A program made the translations under genes and the position numbers. From Hydrangea macrophylla (taxonomy: Eukaryota; Streptophyta; Magnoliopsida; Cornales; Hydrangeaceae), in assembly GCA_033977485.1 (NCBI GenBank), contig CM066995.1:48173162-48237161 (forward strand): DNA of 64,000 nucleotides. The letters run 5' to 3'. Below the pieces are notes generated by a model. It had not been told where the DNA came from. It did no database searches and was given only the letters and a program-made list of their open reading frames with translations. Below are positions 12,042-24,421 of this stretch, piece by piece (positions within the stretch are counted from its first letter, which is position 1; every line of letters starts with the position of its first letter).

Positions 12042-13687
12042 TGTAATTTTCCTCTACTTCTAATAATATCAAAATTTTGATTTCCGAATTTGACTAGTTA
12101 TTATAATATTTTAATTGTGTGACAATATCGATGTGTTATAGCATTACTAATTAGACTGTAAGCACTGTACCGGCTTGACTGTAATTAGACTTGACTTAGT
12201 CCTGTACTCAGACCCGGACATTAGAAATAATACCCGTTTGCACATAAATTGAGACCGACACGCATAATGAGGACTTATACACGTAAACCAAGGAAGTGGC
12301 ATAGAACCAAAGTTGGGCCCCACATGGCTGGCCACGTGGTGGCACATGCAAACCCCCTCCACATATCACCATGTGACACATGTCTCCCCTACCTTGACAC
12401 ATGTCCACTACAAGGACATTTGTCCTAACATGCATACATGCATGTGACACCTAGCATAAGTCTTGCATTATATAAACTTCCATGCATGTGCATTTTTAGT
12501 TCTTTTAGTACATTACAATATGCATATATGGAATTAGAGGGGACTAAGAGATGAGTTTCATAGAGATAGAGAGGAATTAGGAAGAAAACCAAAATGTATT
12601 CATTTCCCTCCCTTGTATACACTTCCACCTATACACACATACACTTATACATACACTACCATGGAAACTTAGGAGTTGTAATTATAAGTCCTAGAAGTTC
12701 AAGAAAAAGTCCCTAGAAGAAGAAGAAGTGCAGAATCAAGAGTAGAAGAAGAAGAAGAAGAAGGAACATCCACCATTGAAGTTGAATTCAAGCTTCCTAA
12801 GCTCAAATCCATAGCCCAAGCTCAATTTCAAGTTTAGGTGAGTTTACTAACTCCCTTTAGAACATGTATAGTATGTAGTAATGTTTAGTAAGTGTTTAAT
12901 GTGTATTTTGAGGTTTCTATGCTACATGCAAGACATATCTTCAAATCTGAGAAACAGAAACTTTTAGCAGAACGTAGTTTAGTAAAATGAATAATTTGAG
13001 CAGTTCAAAAATCCAAATGAAGCTAATTTTTTTTTATACATAAAGATAATCCAATTACCCATAATGTTCTAGTTTTGAGTTTGATATACAAACCAATTTA
13101 TGATGCCCAAATAAATCATATTAATTCAGTCAACACAGTAAAAATATATCGTAGCTGATTGTACAACTTTTTGTATGATGTATTGTTTATGCATTGTGTT
13201 GATATATGATGCTAGTTCTTTGGTACCTGTGTTGTTACGAATATTTTTTGTTATGGTAGTGCTATAGCATAGATGAGCATGTTAAGGGTTTTATCTATAT
13301 GTTTGTTGGTATCAAATCTATGTTATAGATCCATGATTAGGTTTTCGTTGTTATGAATATAGTATGATGACATATTAGAGTGGTGAGTCAGGACTTCGTG
13401 TCAGACAAGCATTGTGAGTAGGACTCTGCATCAAACTTAGTATGGTTATGTGGAGAATTTGTGTCGGGTTAGTTGGGAAGTTAGGACTCCGTGTTAGATT
13501 TATTATGAACATGTGCATTCACAATATAGTGTCAGTACGCACTATATAGTCTGGATTGCATGGATAGTTATGAATGGTGTAAGACCTATTGAGGTAACCG
13601 GACCGTAGTGATCAATGGCTGACGAGCTGGGGTTTTTTGATTATCGGGCTTTATTTGTCCCAATAGTGTTGAACGTGATAGTCTTCG

Positions 13688-13895
13688 GACTTGGCAGGAT
13701 ATGCTAGAAGACTTCGAACTTGGCTGGATAAGTTGGAAGTCTTCAGACTTGGTGGGATACGCTAGAAGTCTTTGGACTTTGCTGGATAAGCTAGAAGTCT
13801 TCGGACTTAGCGGGATACACCGGAAGTCTTCGGACTTGGCTTGGATAAGCTGGAAGTCTTCAAACTTGGCGGGATATACTGGAAGTCTTCAGACT
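13688..13895 (+). repeat. 29-nt tandem array in solo LTR E0
   Basis: About seven copies of a 29-30-nt unit built on CTTCGGACTTGGCGGGATA plus CACTAGAAGT, with scattered substitutions. Reading frames through it are repeat artefacts. Confidence 0.85.
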
Positions 13896-14205
13896 TGAGT
13901 TGAACACTTCGATTCTTCATTGCGAGGTGAGTTGAACACTTTGATTCTTCATGACAAGGTGAGTGGAACACTTTGATTTTTCATGACGAGGTGAGTTGAA
14001 CACTTCGATTAATCTTGATGAGGTGAGTTGAACACTTCGATTCTTTATGATGAGATGAGTAGAACACTTTGATTCTTTGTGACGAGGTGAGTTAAACACT
14101 TCGATTCTTTGTGATGAGGTGAGTTGGACACTTTAATTCTTTGTGACGAGGTGAGTTAAACACTTCAATTCTTCGTGGCAAGGTGAGTTTAACACTTTGA
14201 GTCTT
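13896..14205 (+). repeat. 32-nt tandem array in solo LTR E0
   Basis: About nine copies of a 32-nt unit with GAGTTGAACACTTCGATTC followed by TTCRTGACGAGGT. The unit shares the TTCGTGACGA core with the arrays in the E1 3' LTR. Confidence 0.85.
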
Positions 14206-14214
14206 CGTGATGAA

Positions 14215-14735
14215 ATAACGACTGTGAAAGTTGTATATTGTTTCAACCCTTGATAGACAAAACAGATACGGTCTTCTTGACGATTGTAAAAGTTATGTAT
14301 CCTTTCGAACCTTCATGAAATAAATGGATATGGTCTTCGTGACGAAAGGACGATTGTAAAAGTTGTGTATCCTTTCGATCCTTCATGGGTGAAATGGATA
14401 CGATCTTCATGATGAAATAACAATTGTAAAAGTTGTGTATCCTTTCGATCCTTCATGGATGAAACAGATGCGGTCTTTGTGATGAGATGATGATTTTGAA
14501 AGTTGTGTATCCTTTTAATCCTTCATGGACAAAACAGATATGGTCTTCATGATGAAATGACGATTGTAAAAGTTGTGTATCCTTTTGAAACCTTTATGGA
14601 CGAAATGGATATGGTCTTCGTGATAAAACAACAATTGTGAAAGTTGTGCATCCTTTCGATCCTTCATTGACAAAACGGATATGGTCTTCGTGACGAAGTG
14701 ACGGTTGTGAAAGTTGTATATCCTTTCGATTCTTT
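14215..14735 (+). repeat. About 65-nt tandem array in solo LTR E0
   Basis: About eight copies, each with AAAGTTGTGTATCCTTTCG and GGTCTTCGTGACGAAATGA-like segments. The same text reappears at about 62630-62790 in the E1 3' LTR. Confidence 0.85.
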
Positions 14736-15459
14736 GTGACTAGATGGTTAGTGAGAGGTATTTTTGTTAGTGAATGGTGTCAGAGAATAGTAATGATAGT
14801 TGTGGCATTAAGGGTGTCGAGATGTGTCAAGTTGGTTGTTTGTATTCTTTTCAAATACTTAGTCGGGTATGTTAGTGGTCATAGTTTGATGGCGAGAACG
14901 CAAAGTCCTAAAAGACATAATAGAAGTAGTAAATATATTTCTTGTTGTTTGTGACTATATAATTTCCATTTGATTTAGTTTTCTCACTTGGCTTTCATAA
15001 GCTAACAACGTTCATGTCACTGGACATTCCCATGTCCAGCTTTTCTAGATGACAAGTACACAAGCGGTGATGCTACCCAAGAGGAGAACGTAGAGGAAGA
15101 GTACACCGAAGATGGCTATGGATATGCTAGTTAGAGAGAAGACTAGTGGCTGTCCTTTGTAAATGTTTTTGGTTGTAATCTCTATCAGAAGACTTATCAT
15201 ATCTTTTATAATAGTTTTGTAAGGCCCTAGAGCCATAACACTCTGATGTATCTACAATGATGAAATAGTTAACTAGTACTGTGGTCTCTTATTGTAATAT
15301 ATATCCATGTTAGCAGATGTTGGTTTTGTCCTTTTGGCTATATTGTTTATTATTAGTATTTGGTCATGGACAATTCAGTAATGCAACAAGTCACGTGCCT
15401 CAAGATCCAAGATGAAAATTTTCAATTTTTCCCTATTTTGGCTACGCCGGAGGGTGACA

Positions 15460-15801
15460 GCTTCTCATGTTATTAATATATTTGATTATGTACTAACTGT
15501 GGGAAGATGATGGTACCTAATTATTGGTGATTCCCACAATTTCTCCCCCCTCCCCTCACCTTGTCCTTCAACGCACTCATAAAGGGGGGGATTCTCTCCG
15601 CTCTAATTTTTTTCTTTGTTGATGAAAAAGGGGGAGAATATCCATGTTGCTTATTCATCTTGAATTAGTTGTCAATTACTTAAAATTGATTCATTCATTC
15701 ACATGATTTTCAAAGTGTATTATCTATGTTGATTGGACTTTCACTTCTTGTTATTTTTATCTCGGGCAACTAGTGGTTTGTCATCATAAAAAGGGAAAGA
15801 T
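15460..15801 (+). other. Element A 3' untranslated end with polypurine tracts
   Basis: Resumes element A after E0. It contains two purine-rich runs, ATAAAGGGGGGGA near 15581-15593 and AAAAAGGGGGAGAA near 15624-15637. The tract directly before the 3' LTR is AAAAAGGGAAAGAT at 15788-15801, where plus-strand DNA synthesis would start. Confidence 0.75.
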
Positions 15802-16891
15802 TGTTAGCCCCAATGATTCTACCTTAAGTAACTTTGATAATTAACAAACTATAAAGTTGAGTACTTATGATTTCATTTAGTGTGTTGTCCATACAGAGCC
15901 TTGTAAGGATGATGGATATTCTATTGTTCTTATAGGATTCTTTGTAAAGGTAATTAGATTGATTCTCCATGACAAGGGCTTAAAAACTTAACAAGACTTT
16001 CAAAATAGAAAACCTGTTTTTCACAGGAAAAATAGTCGACTGGATAAATTTCCCAGTCGACTGAGCGGTAAATTTTCAGCCAACTTGAAGTTGAAAAACA
16101 GTCGAATGTTTCATGTTTTGAGTGAGAGTTTTTGCTGTAAAAACTAGTCGACCAGACCAGGCTTTCAATCGACTATTTACTAGCGCATTTCAACAAATTT
16201 TGAAATGCAGTCGATTAGAACACAAACCTAGTCAACTGGATTACTGTGTAGAATAGTAATGACTCTTTTTCTAGGGTTTTGACTTTACACTTTATGCTGC
16301 CAACTACTTCATATGTTCTATATTTTAGGAGATAATATTTATACTCATTTGAAATTGGTTGTTGGTCACTTAATCACTCACATTCAATACTCATTCATTG
16401 TATTCAAGATTCAAACCCTACCTTTGTAGGATTTATTCTTCTAGCTCTAGACTTCATTTGTAATTTCTTGAGAGCTATTATTGAGAGAATTTATTGTATC
16501 TATCTACTCTACAGGAGAGGATATTTCAATTGTACCAAAACACTTTTTCAAATCCTTGAAGTTGTGAGGGTTGGTGTAAACCCTTGCTCCAAGTGAAGGT
16601 GTTCTTCATTGGAGGTATAAAAGGAGTTCAAGAAGAACTTGTAATGAGTGGTTTAATCTTCACCCAAAGAAGTTTGTTTAGTGGAATCCTCAAGAGGTGT
16701 TCTTAAGGGGTGGACGTAGGCCGCAGATTATGGATTGCCAAACCACTTGAAAAACTCGGTTTGTAAGTGTTTCTTTCCCTCTCTCTTTATTAAATGTTTA
16801 AATTGATATTGTGCTTGGTTAGCTTTTTAATTTTCCATTTATCGTTAGTAATCTTATTCACCCCCCTCTAAGGATTACTTTTGGGGCAATA
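15802..16891 (+). mobile_element. Element A 3' LTR
   Basis: Starts TGTTAGCCCCAATG right after a polypurine tract and ends GGGGCAATA, where the 5' LTR has GGGGCAACA. It is 1090 bp. The window contains the matching last part of the 5' LTR (1-243 plus 3521-3700). AGTCGACT palindromes and variants cluster at 16034-16041, 16054-16063, 16099-16106, 16145-16152, 16168-16175, 16208-16215 and 16229-16237, before a TATA-like TATTTATACTC near 16336. Confidence 0.9.
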
Positions 16892-16913
16892 GTTATGAGT
16901 GCAAGTGCGAGTT
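16892..16913 (+). mobile_element. Last 22 bp of the B1 internal region (polypurine tract)
   Basis: GAGTGCAAGTGCGAGTT here matches AAGTGCAAGTGGGAGTT just before the B2 LTR at 58810-58826. Element A therefore inserted into B1 some 20 bp before its 3' LTR. The first five bases would be the target duplication, whose partner lies outside the window. Confidence 0.75.
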
Positions 16914-18390
16914 TGTTGGGATTGTGCCCTCAAACCATTACTTTATGTATGAGACATTGTCATTTTAATATATGGATATTAGCTTTAAATTTCATTGAGC
17001 ATGTTTCTTTCATGAGATGATTGTTAATCCTTAAATATCGTAGTAAGTAATTTGTGCATGTATGAGATACATACATGTGAGATACAAATTACTATTCTTT
17101 GGTTCTTTAAACTTGTCATAGTGGATGATGACACTGAATATCTCATCAGTTATAGACTATAGCATGATTAACTACCATTGGATGGAGTGATTAATCTCAA
17201 TTACTAGAGTATAACTCTTAGTTAATATGCTTATAGTGTATTGATGGACCATGAGTTTTCCAATTGACACTCAAGGCTGTCAACAATCGATAGGAACACA
17301 TAACTTGTATAAGGTATGTGTTCTTAATCTTGAGAAGATTATGGACACCGTCTGTGGATATGACTGCTTTGACTTTCCGATTAGTGAGGTCTTAAAGATC
17401 AACACCTGCGTATCGAGGGTATGTCATGTTCATAGAGTTGTGAACATATATTGTAAAGATAGAATCTACCCTCTAATAAAGAGTAAGCATCCTTTGAGAA
17501 TGTTACCGAGTTGATTACTAAGAACTCCAGTCTTGTTGATAAGTAGTTATCAACATGTTTGGAAATCATGAGAGTTGAATGGGACTCAAAGGATACAAGA
17601 AGTAATCATGATTCAGGTTGACAATAATACTTTATCCGACTACCAAAATATGATTATGAGTGACGGCGGTAGCAGGACATTAGTACACCATACAAGTCTA
17701 GTCATCACTTCGGATATGTTCTTTTACGTTGGAGTTCAGTTACCATTTTATAATGGAGTTAACGTTAGCTGATCAGTTGGTTAGTTTGCTGATCAAAGAG
17801 TTTGATCATGGGAATTAACAACTAGTCTGAGCCAACAATAAAGAGCCTAGGAGGCCCCACACTTAACTCTGAAAGGCACAAGAGGATGTTGTTAAGAGAA
17901 GTTTGAATGATCAAAAGAGTTTCGATTCGATTGAAGTCAAGGCATGTTTGATGGATTGAAATGCTTCAATCGATCGAAGGTACTTCGATCGATTGAAAGT
18001 AAAAGTCAGTTTGGAAATCTATAAATAGGACAATTGTGTGCAAAATGTTTTTAATCGTTGTTATATCACTTCAGCAGCTGCAAAAATGGTTTTAGGGTCT
18101 CCTACACCTTCTCTATCCTCTCTATTAGAGATCCCACCATCTCTAGCCTCTCTGGAAGTGTTCAAAGGACACATACGAGTAAAGACCATCTAGTGGAAGT
18201 AGTTGCACCATCAAAGAGAGAAGAGAATCAGAATTAGGTTCAAGACCTGAAGGTAATACTATTCTCCTCCTTGTGTTAACACATCTATGGAATTGATAAG
18301 TAGTAGATCTGGGCATACCAAAAGGTTTTTAAACTTGTTTTCCACTGTGCATATAAAAAGGTTTTCGAAACTTTGTTTTCCACTTTGAAA
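16914..18390 (+). mobile_element. B1 3' LTR (Copia family B)
   Basis: Starts TGTTGGGATTGTGCCCTC and matches the B2 LTR along its length. The last bases are decayed, so the right edge is set to within about 10 bp by where Tat gag begins. TTCGATCGATCGAA-type palindromes lie at about 17931, 17965-17978 and 17983-17996, then TATAAATAGG at 18020-18029. Confidence 0.85.
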
Positions 18391-18393
18391 AGC

Positions 18394-18830
18394 TTCGATT
18401 CCAGTCTATCATGACATTTAAACAACTATTTGACATAGGCACACTGAAAGAAGATGCAATCAGAAATGGAACAATCAAGAGAGTGGAACAAAACAAGAGA
18501 CACAAGAGGCCAGAGAGACCTATTTATCATCCACTTATCAATGCCAATGCCTTAGCACTTCAGCAGTCACTATTCCAAAAGCAAGACGAATATCAAAGTA
18601 TCACTGTTGCAAGGGCCAATCGAAACCAGGGGCTGTCGAGAGAGAAAAGGGAATTTTCTGAATTAGGAATGCCTTTGATAACTTCAATGGAAAGAATGAT
18701 TAAAAGGGGTTATCTGAAGAAACTGAATCCGAGGCTAGAACCAGATCCACTTTTACAAAATTTTAGGACTAATTTTTATTGTGTTTTTCATCAAGAATAT
18801 CGATAAGGGGATCATCGCCCCTCCTCTTAC
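18394..18830 (+). pseudogene. gag: D0 gag fragment (old Tat/Ogre-like element)
   Basis: From about 18396 the frame reads FQSIMTFKQLFDIGT, matching FQSINTFAEVFDVGT of D1 gag (about 26462-26508). It then continues through SREKREFSELGMPL and PRLEPDPLLQNF to NFYCVFHQ, the start of the Tat zinc-finger-like site. A stop at 18804 ends the frame before its end. The 5' part of gag is absent because B1 lies at this point. After 18830 no gag or pol can be read, so most of D0 coding sequence was deleted. Confidence 0.75.
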
Positions 18831-19439
18831 ACAACCAAATTTTAGTCTGCTTTCGCTATAGAATATCAATTCTCTTGAGATAGGATCTACACCCTTTGAC
18901 CCTACAATGAGTTCTATCTAATTCCAAGCCATGAACACTTGGTCCTTGATGGTACCCAAACATTGCAAATGAACTACTTCTCCTAAAAAAATGGGCTCGC
19001 TAGGATGAAAACCCGAAAGGGTGCCCAGGCAAAAGTTAAAGTGTTGAAAAAGTGCGTGTTATTTTCAAGAACTTGATCCTAGCTAGTCAAAATCTTAGAG
19101 ATGATGAGAGAGAAAAGAAAAGAAAAGAAAAAGCGAAAGGAGAAAGAAGAAAATCGAGAAATCGGGTACATGAATTATCCCAAAGCTTTGATTTGTAATT
19201 TCTTTGCAAAAGCCCAAAAACTGAAGGGCTAATCCTACTCTGTAAATATGTTTAATGTATGATGAGAGATGTAAAATTTGCTGGCTAGTGAAAAGGTGAA
19301 AAGAATCAACCGTCAAGGATAAAAAAAAAGGAAAAAGAAAGAAAAGAAAAAGGAGAGGTAGTTCAGTTTCTTTGAAGGCTACCACAAGTGACCTACTTCA
19401 GAAAATCAGTTTGGCAACATGGCTAGAAAGCGCCCCCTG
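18831..19439 (+). other. D0 remnant without readable coding sequence
   Basis: Contains CCCGAAAGGGTGCCCAGGC near 19013 and a long A/G-rich stretch (19100-19160 and 19320-19360). No protein similarity is visible. Assignment to D0 rests on flanks. Confidence 0.4.
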
Positions 19440-19770
19440 TCCAGTTCTTGAATCCTCAATTCTAGGAACTACACTTGACCTGAGTCCCACTTGGGGATAC
19501 ATAGCAACCTACTGGGTTCGGTCACTATTCCTGAAACAATTAGCTATACTTGAAACACCTTTTCTTTCAAGCCTTGGCCTAACTACTTTTGGACCTAATT
19601 TCTGCTTGGGGATAATTAAGCGAGCTCTCCAAGCTCTCAATCTCGGCAACCAAGGGGCAAACTTTTAATTTCCCACAGCCTCAAGATATCATTTCCACAC
19701 TAGGGGCAAACTGTGTTTGCCCAAGCTTTCATTTATCCTGTCAACTAGGGACAAACATCGTTTGCCTATG
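19440..19770 (+). other. D0 post-pol region: two hairpin motifs and three polypurine-like hairpins
   Basis: Two copies of the motif seen after D1 pol lie at about 19466-19510 (ACTACACTTGACCTGAGTCC, then GGGGATACATAG) and 19581-19630. Their spacing of about 114 nt is close to the 107 nt in D1. Polypurine-like AGGGGCAAAC follows at 19653-19662 and 19702-19711, with a decayed AGGGACAAAC at 19747-19756. The middle one is the left arm of a perfect 8-bp hairpin (GGGCAAAC 19704-19711, GTTTGCCC 19715-19722). Confidence 0.6.
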
Positions 19771-21204
19771 TCACTTCCACTTTAAAAACAAATCCCGAGT
19801 CATCAAGTATGTCTTTGAAAAGATTTGAAATGAATCGTTTCTTATTCTATAAACTAAGGCACTAATTTAAAGCACATTTCGGAGAAAGCAAAAAACTAAT
19901 TAGATCAACTAGGAGAATTTTCAAAGCATTACTTTATCAGTTGAGTATTGTCGCACTAAGATAAGAAGTGCACGTGAAAAGCAAAGAGATGCATCAAACA
20001 TGACAAACGCGCATTAAGTCATGGAAAATTGAGTTTCTTCCTCCAAAACTCTTGTCTTAGTGTCAAGAGTATTGTCCTCTTGTGTCGATGTCTGTTAGTT
20101 TATTAAGTTTGCTGTGATCTCAAATGCGTGTGTTTAAGGTGATTAATAATAATTTTGCAAATCAAGCTATGAAATATTTTAAGAGCATCCAAAGGAGGAT
20201 ACGAGCAGAAGCTCCAAACATTTTTACTACATCAATTAAGCATTGAGTAGGGGATTATTGGATATTAGCCAACCTCGTTGAAGAGAAAGAATTTGTTGAG
20301 CCTTCACGTTTTGATGTCATTGAATCAAATCAGTGTGCATTAATTAAGCATTGCATAAACCAAGTATCTGTCAGATTTTACCAACAAACACTTGCCTATC
20401 AGAGCATGAATCAAAATGGGCATCCCTTAATAAGCTATTTTGCCAAATTTAGCACTTACCGATCATCAGAGATGAATTTGAGTTAGTGGACGTTAATTAG
20501 TCTATGCAATATACGCATATTGAGCCCTAGAAACTTCTGATATGACCTCGAATCGATCCTATCTTGACATGTAAGCCCTAAAAGTGCTTGAAGCTTGTTG
20601 AAATTGGTCTAAAGACCCTTGGGAATTTAAATCTTAGTAGAAGACCAATCAGAATTGAAGGAAAGTCCCCTAGAGCATGAAGAATCAAGGGCACCACATC
20701 TTGAAATAGCCTTGAATTGATGTTTCACAGTAAACTCGCGTGATTTTAGGTTAAGGATGTATTGTCCTAGAGTATGGACATTCAGGCATTACAATCTTTA
20801 AAGAACTACATCTGGAAAGGATCTATTGAATACACTGAATAAGAGTTGGCAGACAAATTCTTTGAACCGTGATCAAGGTATTCAGAATGACTATTTCAGA
20901 AAGGGTCAGTGTAAACCCAATGTGTTTTCAAGAATGTTTGAGCTGGTTGAAGCTCCACTATGAATCTCAGATCTTTAATCAGCAAAACTTCTAGAATATG
21001 AGCTTTTTTCCCTCTTACATCAGATTGTACTCAGAACTTGCTTTATCCGAGTACTTGTTACGATCTCCTATCTCAGAATTCTAGAAATCGCCCTAGCAGA
21101 GGACTCTCAGCTTTCGATTCTAGACATACATGCACTCGATTTTTATTCTTTGTTTGTACCTACTTTCGGCTTTTGATCTCTAGCTATGCATGCGCTCAAT
21201 TTTT
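19771..21204. other. Unassigned AT-rich stretch
   Basis: No reading frame above background, no LTR ends, no repeat of another part of the window that I could see. It may be the rest of the D0 3' region. A Tat-like tract before the D0 3' LTR is possible, but no D0 LTR follows. Confidence 0.4.
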
Positions 21205-21419
21205 CTGCCTTAGTCTCAACCTCTGCTTATCATTAAAGAAAATCCTTCAATCTCAACCTCTACTTATCATCAAAGAGTATCCCTCACTCTCAATCTCTGC
21301 TTATCGTCAAAAATGACCCTTTAGTCTCAACCTCTACTTATCATCAATGTCAACCTCTCAGCCTTTGCTTATCGTCAATCTCAACCTCTACTTACCGTCA
21401 AAGACGATCTCTCAGTCTT
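21205..21419 (+). repeat. Short tandem array (about 36 nt unit) before E1
   Basis: About six or seven variants of TCTCAACCTCTGCTTATC followed by RTCAAAGA and a variable spacer, ending directly at the E1 LTR start. Confidence 0.75.
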
Positions 21420-21431
21420 TGTAATACCTGT
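21420..21431 (+). mobile_element. E1 5' LTR, first 12 bp
   Basis: TGTAATACCTGT matches the start of the E1 3' LTR at 60820. D1 inserted here, and its target duplication CCTGT is at 21427-21431 and 52346-52350. Confidence 0.85.
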
Positions 21432-24418
21432 TGTAGACACCCCAATTTTGACCGACCGTCGAATTTAGGAGAGTATCGACTCCATATCCGATGATGACAA
21501 GGACCGAAAAATTCGAAGTGTTCCAAGCTCTTCAGAAAGTTCTCTAAACGCGATAAAATTTCACAGAAAGAAGAAAATACCAGGTATTTAGGAGAATTCA
21601 GGTATAAAACACAATTTTCGGAAAAGATCTTCAAAAATAAATTGCTTTGGGAAAAATAAAGACCTAAAAAGAGAAGCTCAACAAAAAACGGCACACGGAA
21701 AATTCCGCGGCATTCAGTGAATGCCGAGCGGCATTCACTAACTGCCGGACGGCATTCAGTGAGAGCCGGGCCGACACTTACTGAGTGCCGCCAACATTTT
21801 CTGACTGCCGTTTGCTTTTAAAGTCCGTATTTTGTGGTACAATACGTATGCGTAGGAGGATAAAAACAAAAATCTGATAAAGTAAGGCTGACCAAAACCC
21901 GGCAATCAACAATCTGTCGCGGCACTCTTGGAGAGCCGCGCGGCAGTCACAAAATGCCGTAGCAGCAGTCACGGACTTCCGCACAGCTTTTTGGACTGCC
22001 GCCCTGGGCAGCAGTCTGCCTAATTTCAGAAAGTACGCATTATACCACCAAATGAGAGTTTTACACCTATTTTTTGCTCCGAAATTCACTGAAAATGCTT
22101 GGTAATTTTGCCTATAAAAGAGAAGGGATCTTCCTTGGAAGAGGAGAGAGGAAGAATACAACAAGAGCTACCACTATATACAACACAACACACAAAATAG
22201 CCATTACTCCACCAACATATTTTTGGAGAGAAAAGAGAAGAGAGTTTAGAGAATTAGGAAGAAGAGCTTGGAAGATCTTCAAAGAAAAGAGAACTTTGAG
22301 GATAATTTGGAGGTGATCCTCTATGCCATGGATTGTTTATTTACTATTTTTCTTTTGAATTTCTAATCCTAAAATCTCTTGTTATCTTCTTTGTTTGTCA
22401 AGTAAGCTTAGGAGTCTTTATTTCTAATTCTTCCTTCTATTTCTTTGTATATGTTCTTCTCTTGAGAGTCTTGGAGATTTTCAATATCTCTCTTGATCTC
22501 TTGAGTATGATCCTTTGAATCCCATGTAAAGCTTATGCTCTACATGAGAGTCAAAATTTGATCATCACTTTATTTCATATAGATGGATCCAAGTCCATAC
22601 TCATGAATTGGATTCTCTAAATTTGGTATCTCATGAAATCATTTCCTTATTCTCTTTGAAACTTAGGAGCATTAGTCATGTCTTTATCTCCCATGACCAT
22701 CAAATGGTAGGAGAAAGTGTTCATTTTTGAGTCTAAGCCCATCTCCATGGTTTAGGATCCTCATTTTGAGATTTCATGAAGTCTATTCATACTTCATTTG
22801 AAACCTACAAATACAAAGGTCTTTAGCCTCTAATGACCATCAAAAGGTAGGAGGAAATGGTTTAGTTTAAGTCCAACTTCATGGTTTAATGGTTGGGGTT
22901 AACAAATAAAGTTGAACTTGACAAATGAAAACAGTGAGTTTACAAACTGTTTTTGATCAAAGATTTTTGGTTCGAAATCTAACCGTTGGAATCAAGTTAA
23001 ACTAACGGGAAAGTGTCTATAACACAATGTTCTACCACTGTAATTTTTGTTTTTAAGGTGTTTTCATGTTTAAAATGGTTTGGTCATGAGTTTTGTGAAG
23101 CAACAAAAATCTGCCCAGGATTTCAGCACAGCAACACTCTTTTGAAATAAATAAATCGGGATTTTAATAGATTGTTTGTGACCCAAAATAATTTTTTCTA
23201 AGCAGATTAATGTGTTAGGAAGTCACCCTAAAGAGAACAAAGCATTTCTGATCTTTTTGCTATTTTTTAAAAATCGTGCAAGAATTCTGGACGGAAGGTT
23301 ATAGAATGCTGAATGATGCCTAGTGTTTTCCACATTCCCAAAGATCTAACAGTTTAAACCTTGATTTTCTTTCTGGGTTAGAAACTAGACTCACAGAGGC
23401 ATAACATATCCAAAAATCATTTAGATCCAACCGTTGGAAGTATTTTATTTCTATTTGTTAAGATCTGGTCTACTCTCTGCAATTCATAAAAACTGCTACT
23501 GTTTTTGTCTAATCCTATTCATTTCAACTCAAATGATCTCCTAATGTCTTAGGACCCAAATCATACTTTGGATAATGATAATTTAGCTTAAATCCAGAAG
23601 TCAAGTGACCCAAATTGGTGAATAAATCCATGTTTCATTCTTGTTTACATTCACTCATTCATGTACATCTAATGCCCATGATTAGAACTAGGTATTGAAT
23701 ACAGTTGGATTTCATGCTTGTTAGATCTAAGCTAGAGAAATAGGATTGATTATTTGACATCATATTATTATGTGAAGCATGTGGACTAATCTTTGTTTTG
23801 TAGTGCATTTGAGGTACAATTTCCATCCCCCTTCTAGTTTATTTCATTCCTTGATTTTATTTGATTTTTCGACTTAATGCATGACACCTTAGAATTAGGT
23901 TTTTGCTGTACTTGTATATATGGATTAGAGACTCTTTTCCTAGGTTTTATCTATTTGCATGCATTTGCACGTTTAATATCCGTGGCTGGATCCCGGGTAA
24001 GTTCTCTTGTTCTTGATTGCATATCATATTGCTTGCTACTTGAATTATGTGATTTTTGAATGATATTTTATCAATTGCAATTTTACACCCCTTTGGACAT
24101 GCTTTTGTGATGTATATTTATACATATGTATTAGTTGAGGGCACATTTAAATTAATAATTCAATTAAAAGGATGTTGAGTAGTGGCATATCGCGAGATAG
24201 GATGAGAATGGGTGTTTTAGTCCGATGGGCTCCTTCCCTTCTCATTCCATAATCCCCGGACCTAGTTAATCTTTGGTTTCGCAAAAGATCGGTTGCTTTA
24301 AAATGCTTTCTCAATTTTCCTTTTAAAAATTAAGTGGCGACTCATTTGTTTTGAATTTGATTTTGAGAAAGTACTTTAAAATAAAAAGCTGTGGGTAAGA
24401 AAACCTGCGATATCCACA
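21432..24418 (+). mobile_element. D1 5' LTR
   Basis: Starts TGTAGACACCCC and ends GCGATATCCACA, 2987 bp, collinear with 49338-52345. A GC-rich inverted-repeat cluster lies at about 21698-22020; one perfect example is GGCATTCAGTGAATGCC at 21709-21725. The TATA box CCTATAAAAGAG at 22111-22122 follows about 90 bp later and suggests transcription starts near 22145. Confidence 0.95.
22113..22120 (+). promoter_or_regulatory. D1 5' LTR TATA box
   Basis: TATAAAAG in GCCTATAAAAGAGAAGGG. It is conserved at the same place in the D1 3' LTR (50040-50047) and as TATAAGAG in D2 (54343-54350). The region downstream is purine-rich leader. Confidence 0.75.
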
Positions 24419-24421
24419 ATC

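Larger units (their letters stand above)
12042..15459 (+). mobile_element. Solo LTR E0 of the Tekay-like family E
   Basis: Starts TGTAATTTTCC and ends GCCGGAGGGTGACA. It aligns along its first 1.3 kb to the E1 LTRs at 52351-53658 and 60831-62155, for example the block around TTACTAATTAGACTGTAA and the direct run CCTAAGCTCAAATCC. It is 3418 bp and has no internal region. I see no matching 5-bp target duplication (GTAGT on the left, GCTTC on the right), in line with its older look. A TATA box ATTATATAAAC lies at 12466-12476, preceded by inverted repeats of the type GACACATGTC and GGACATTTGTCC. Confidence 0.82.
1..16891 (+). mobile_element. Element A: decayed SIRE-like Ty1/Copia retrotransposon with three nested solo LTRs
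   Basis: The order is LTR, initiator-Met primer site, gag with a CCHC knuckle, protease, integrase, reverse transcriptase and RNase H, then an accessory ORF, a purine tract and the 3' LTR. Integrase before reverse transcriptase is the Copia order. The LTR start TGTTAG, the purine-rich run before the 3' LTR and the extra ORF after pol fit the SIRE/Maximus lineage; lineage is inferred. The 5' LTR starts outside the window. Nested solo LTRs occupy 244-3520, 6670-8148 and 12042-15459. The coding region has many stops and frameshifts, so the copy cannot move by itself. Confidence 0.85.

Noticed and set aside
13701..14099. Frames with repeated SWKSSDL and NSPRHEKSKCSTH
   Set aside because: Translation of the 29-nt and 32-nt arrays in solo LTR E0.
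12037..15464. A 5-bp target duplication for solo LTR E0
   Set aside because: GTAGT on the left and GCTTC on the right do not match; the ends are set by LTR similarity alone.
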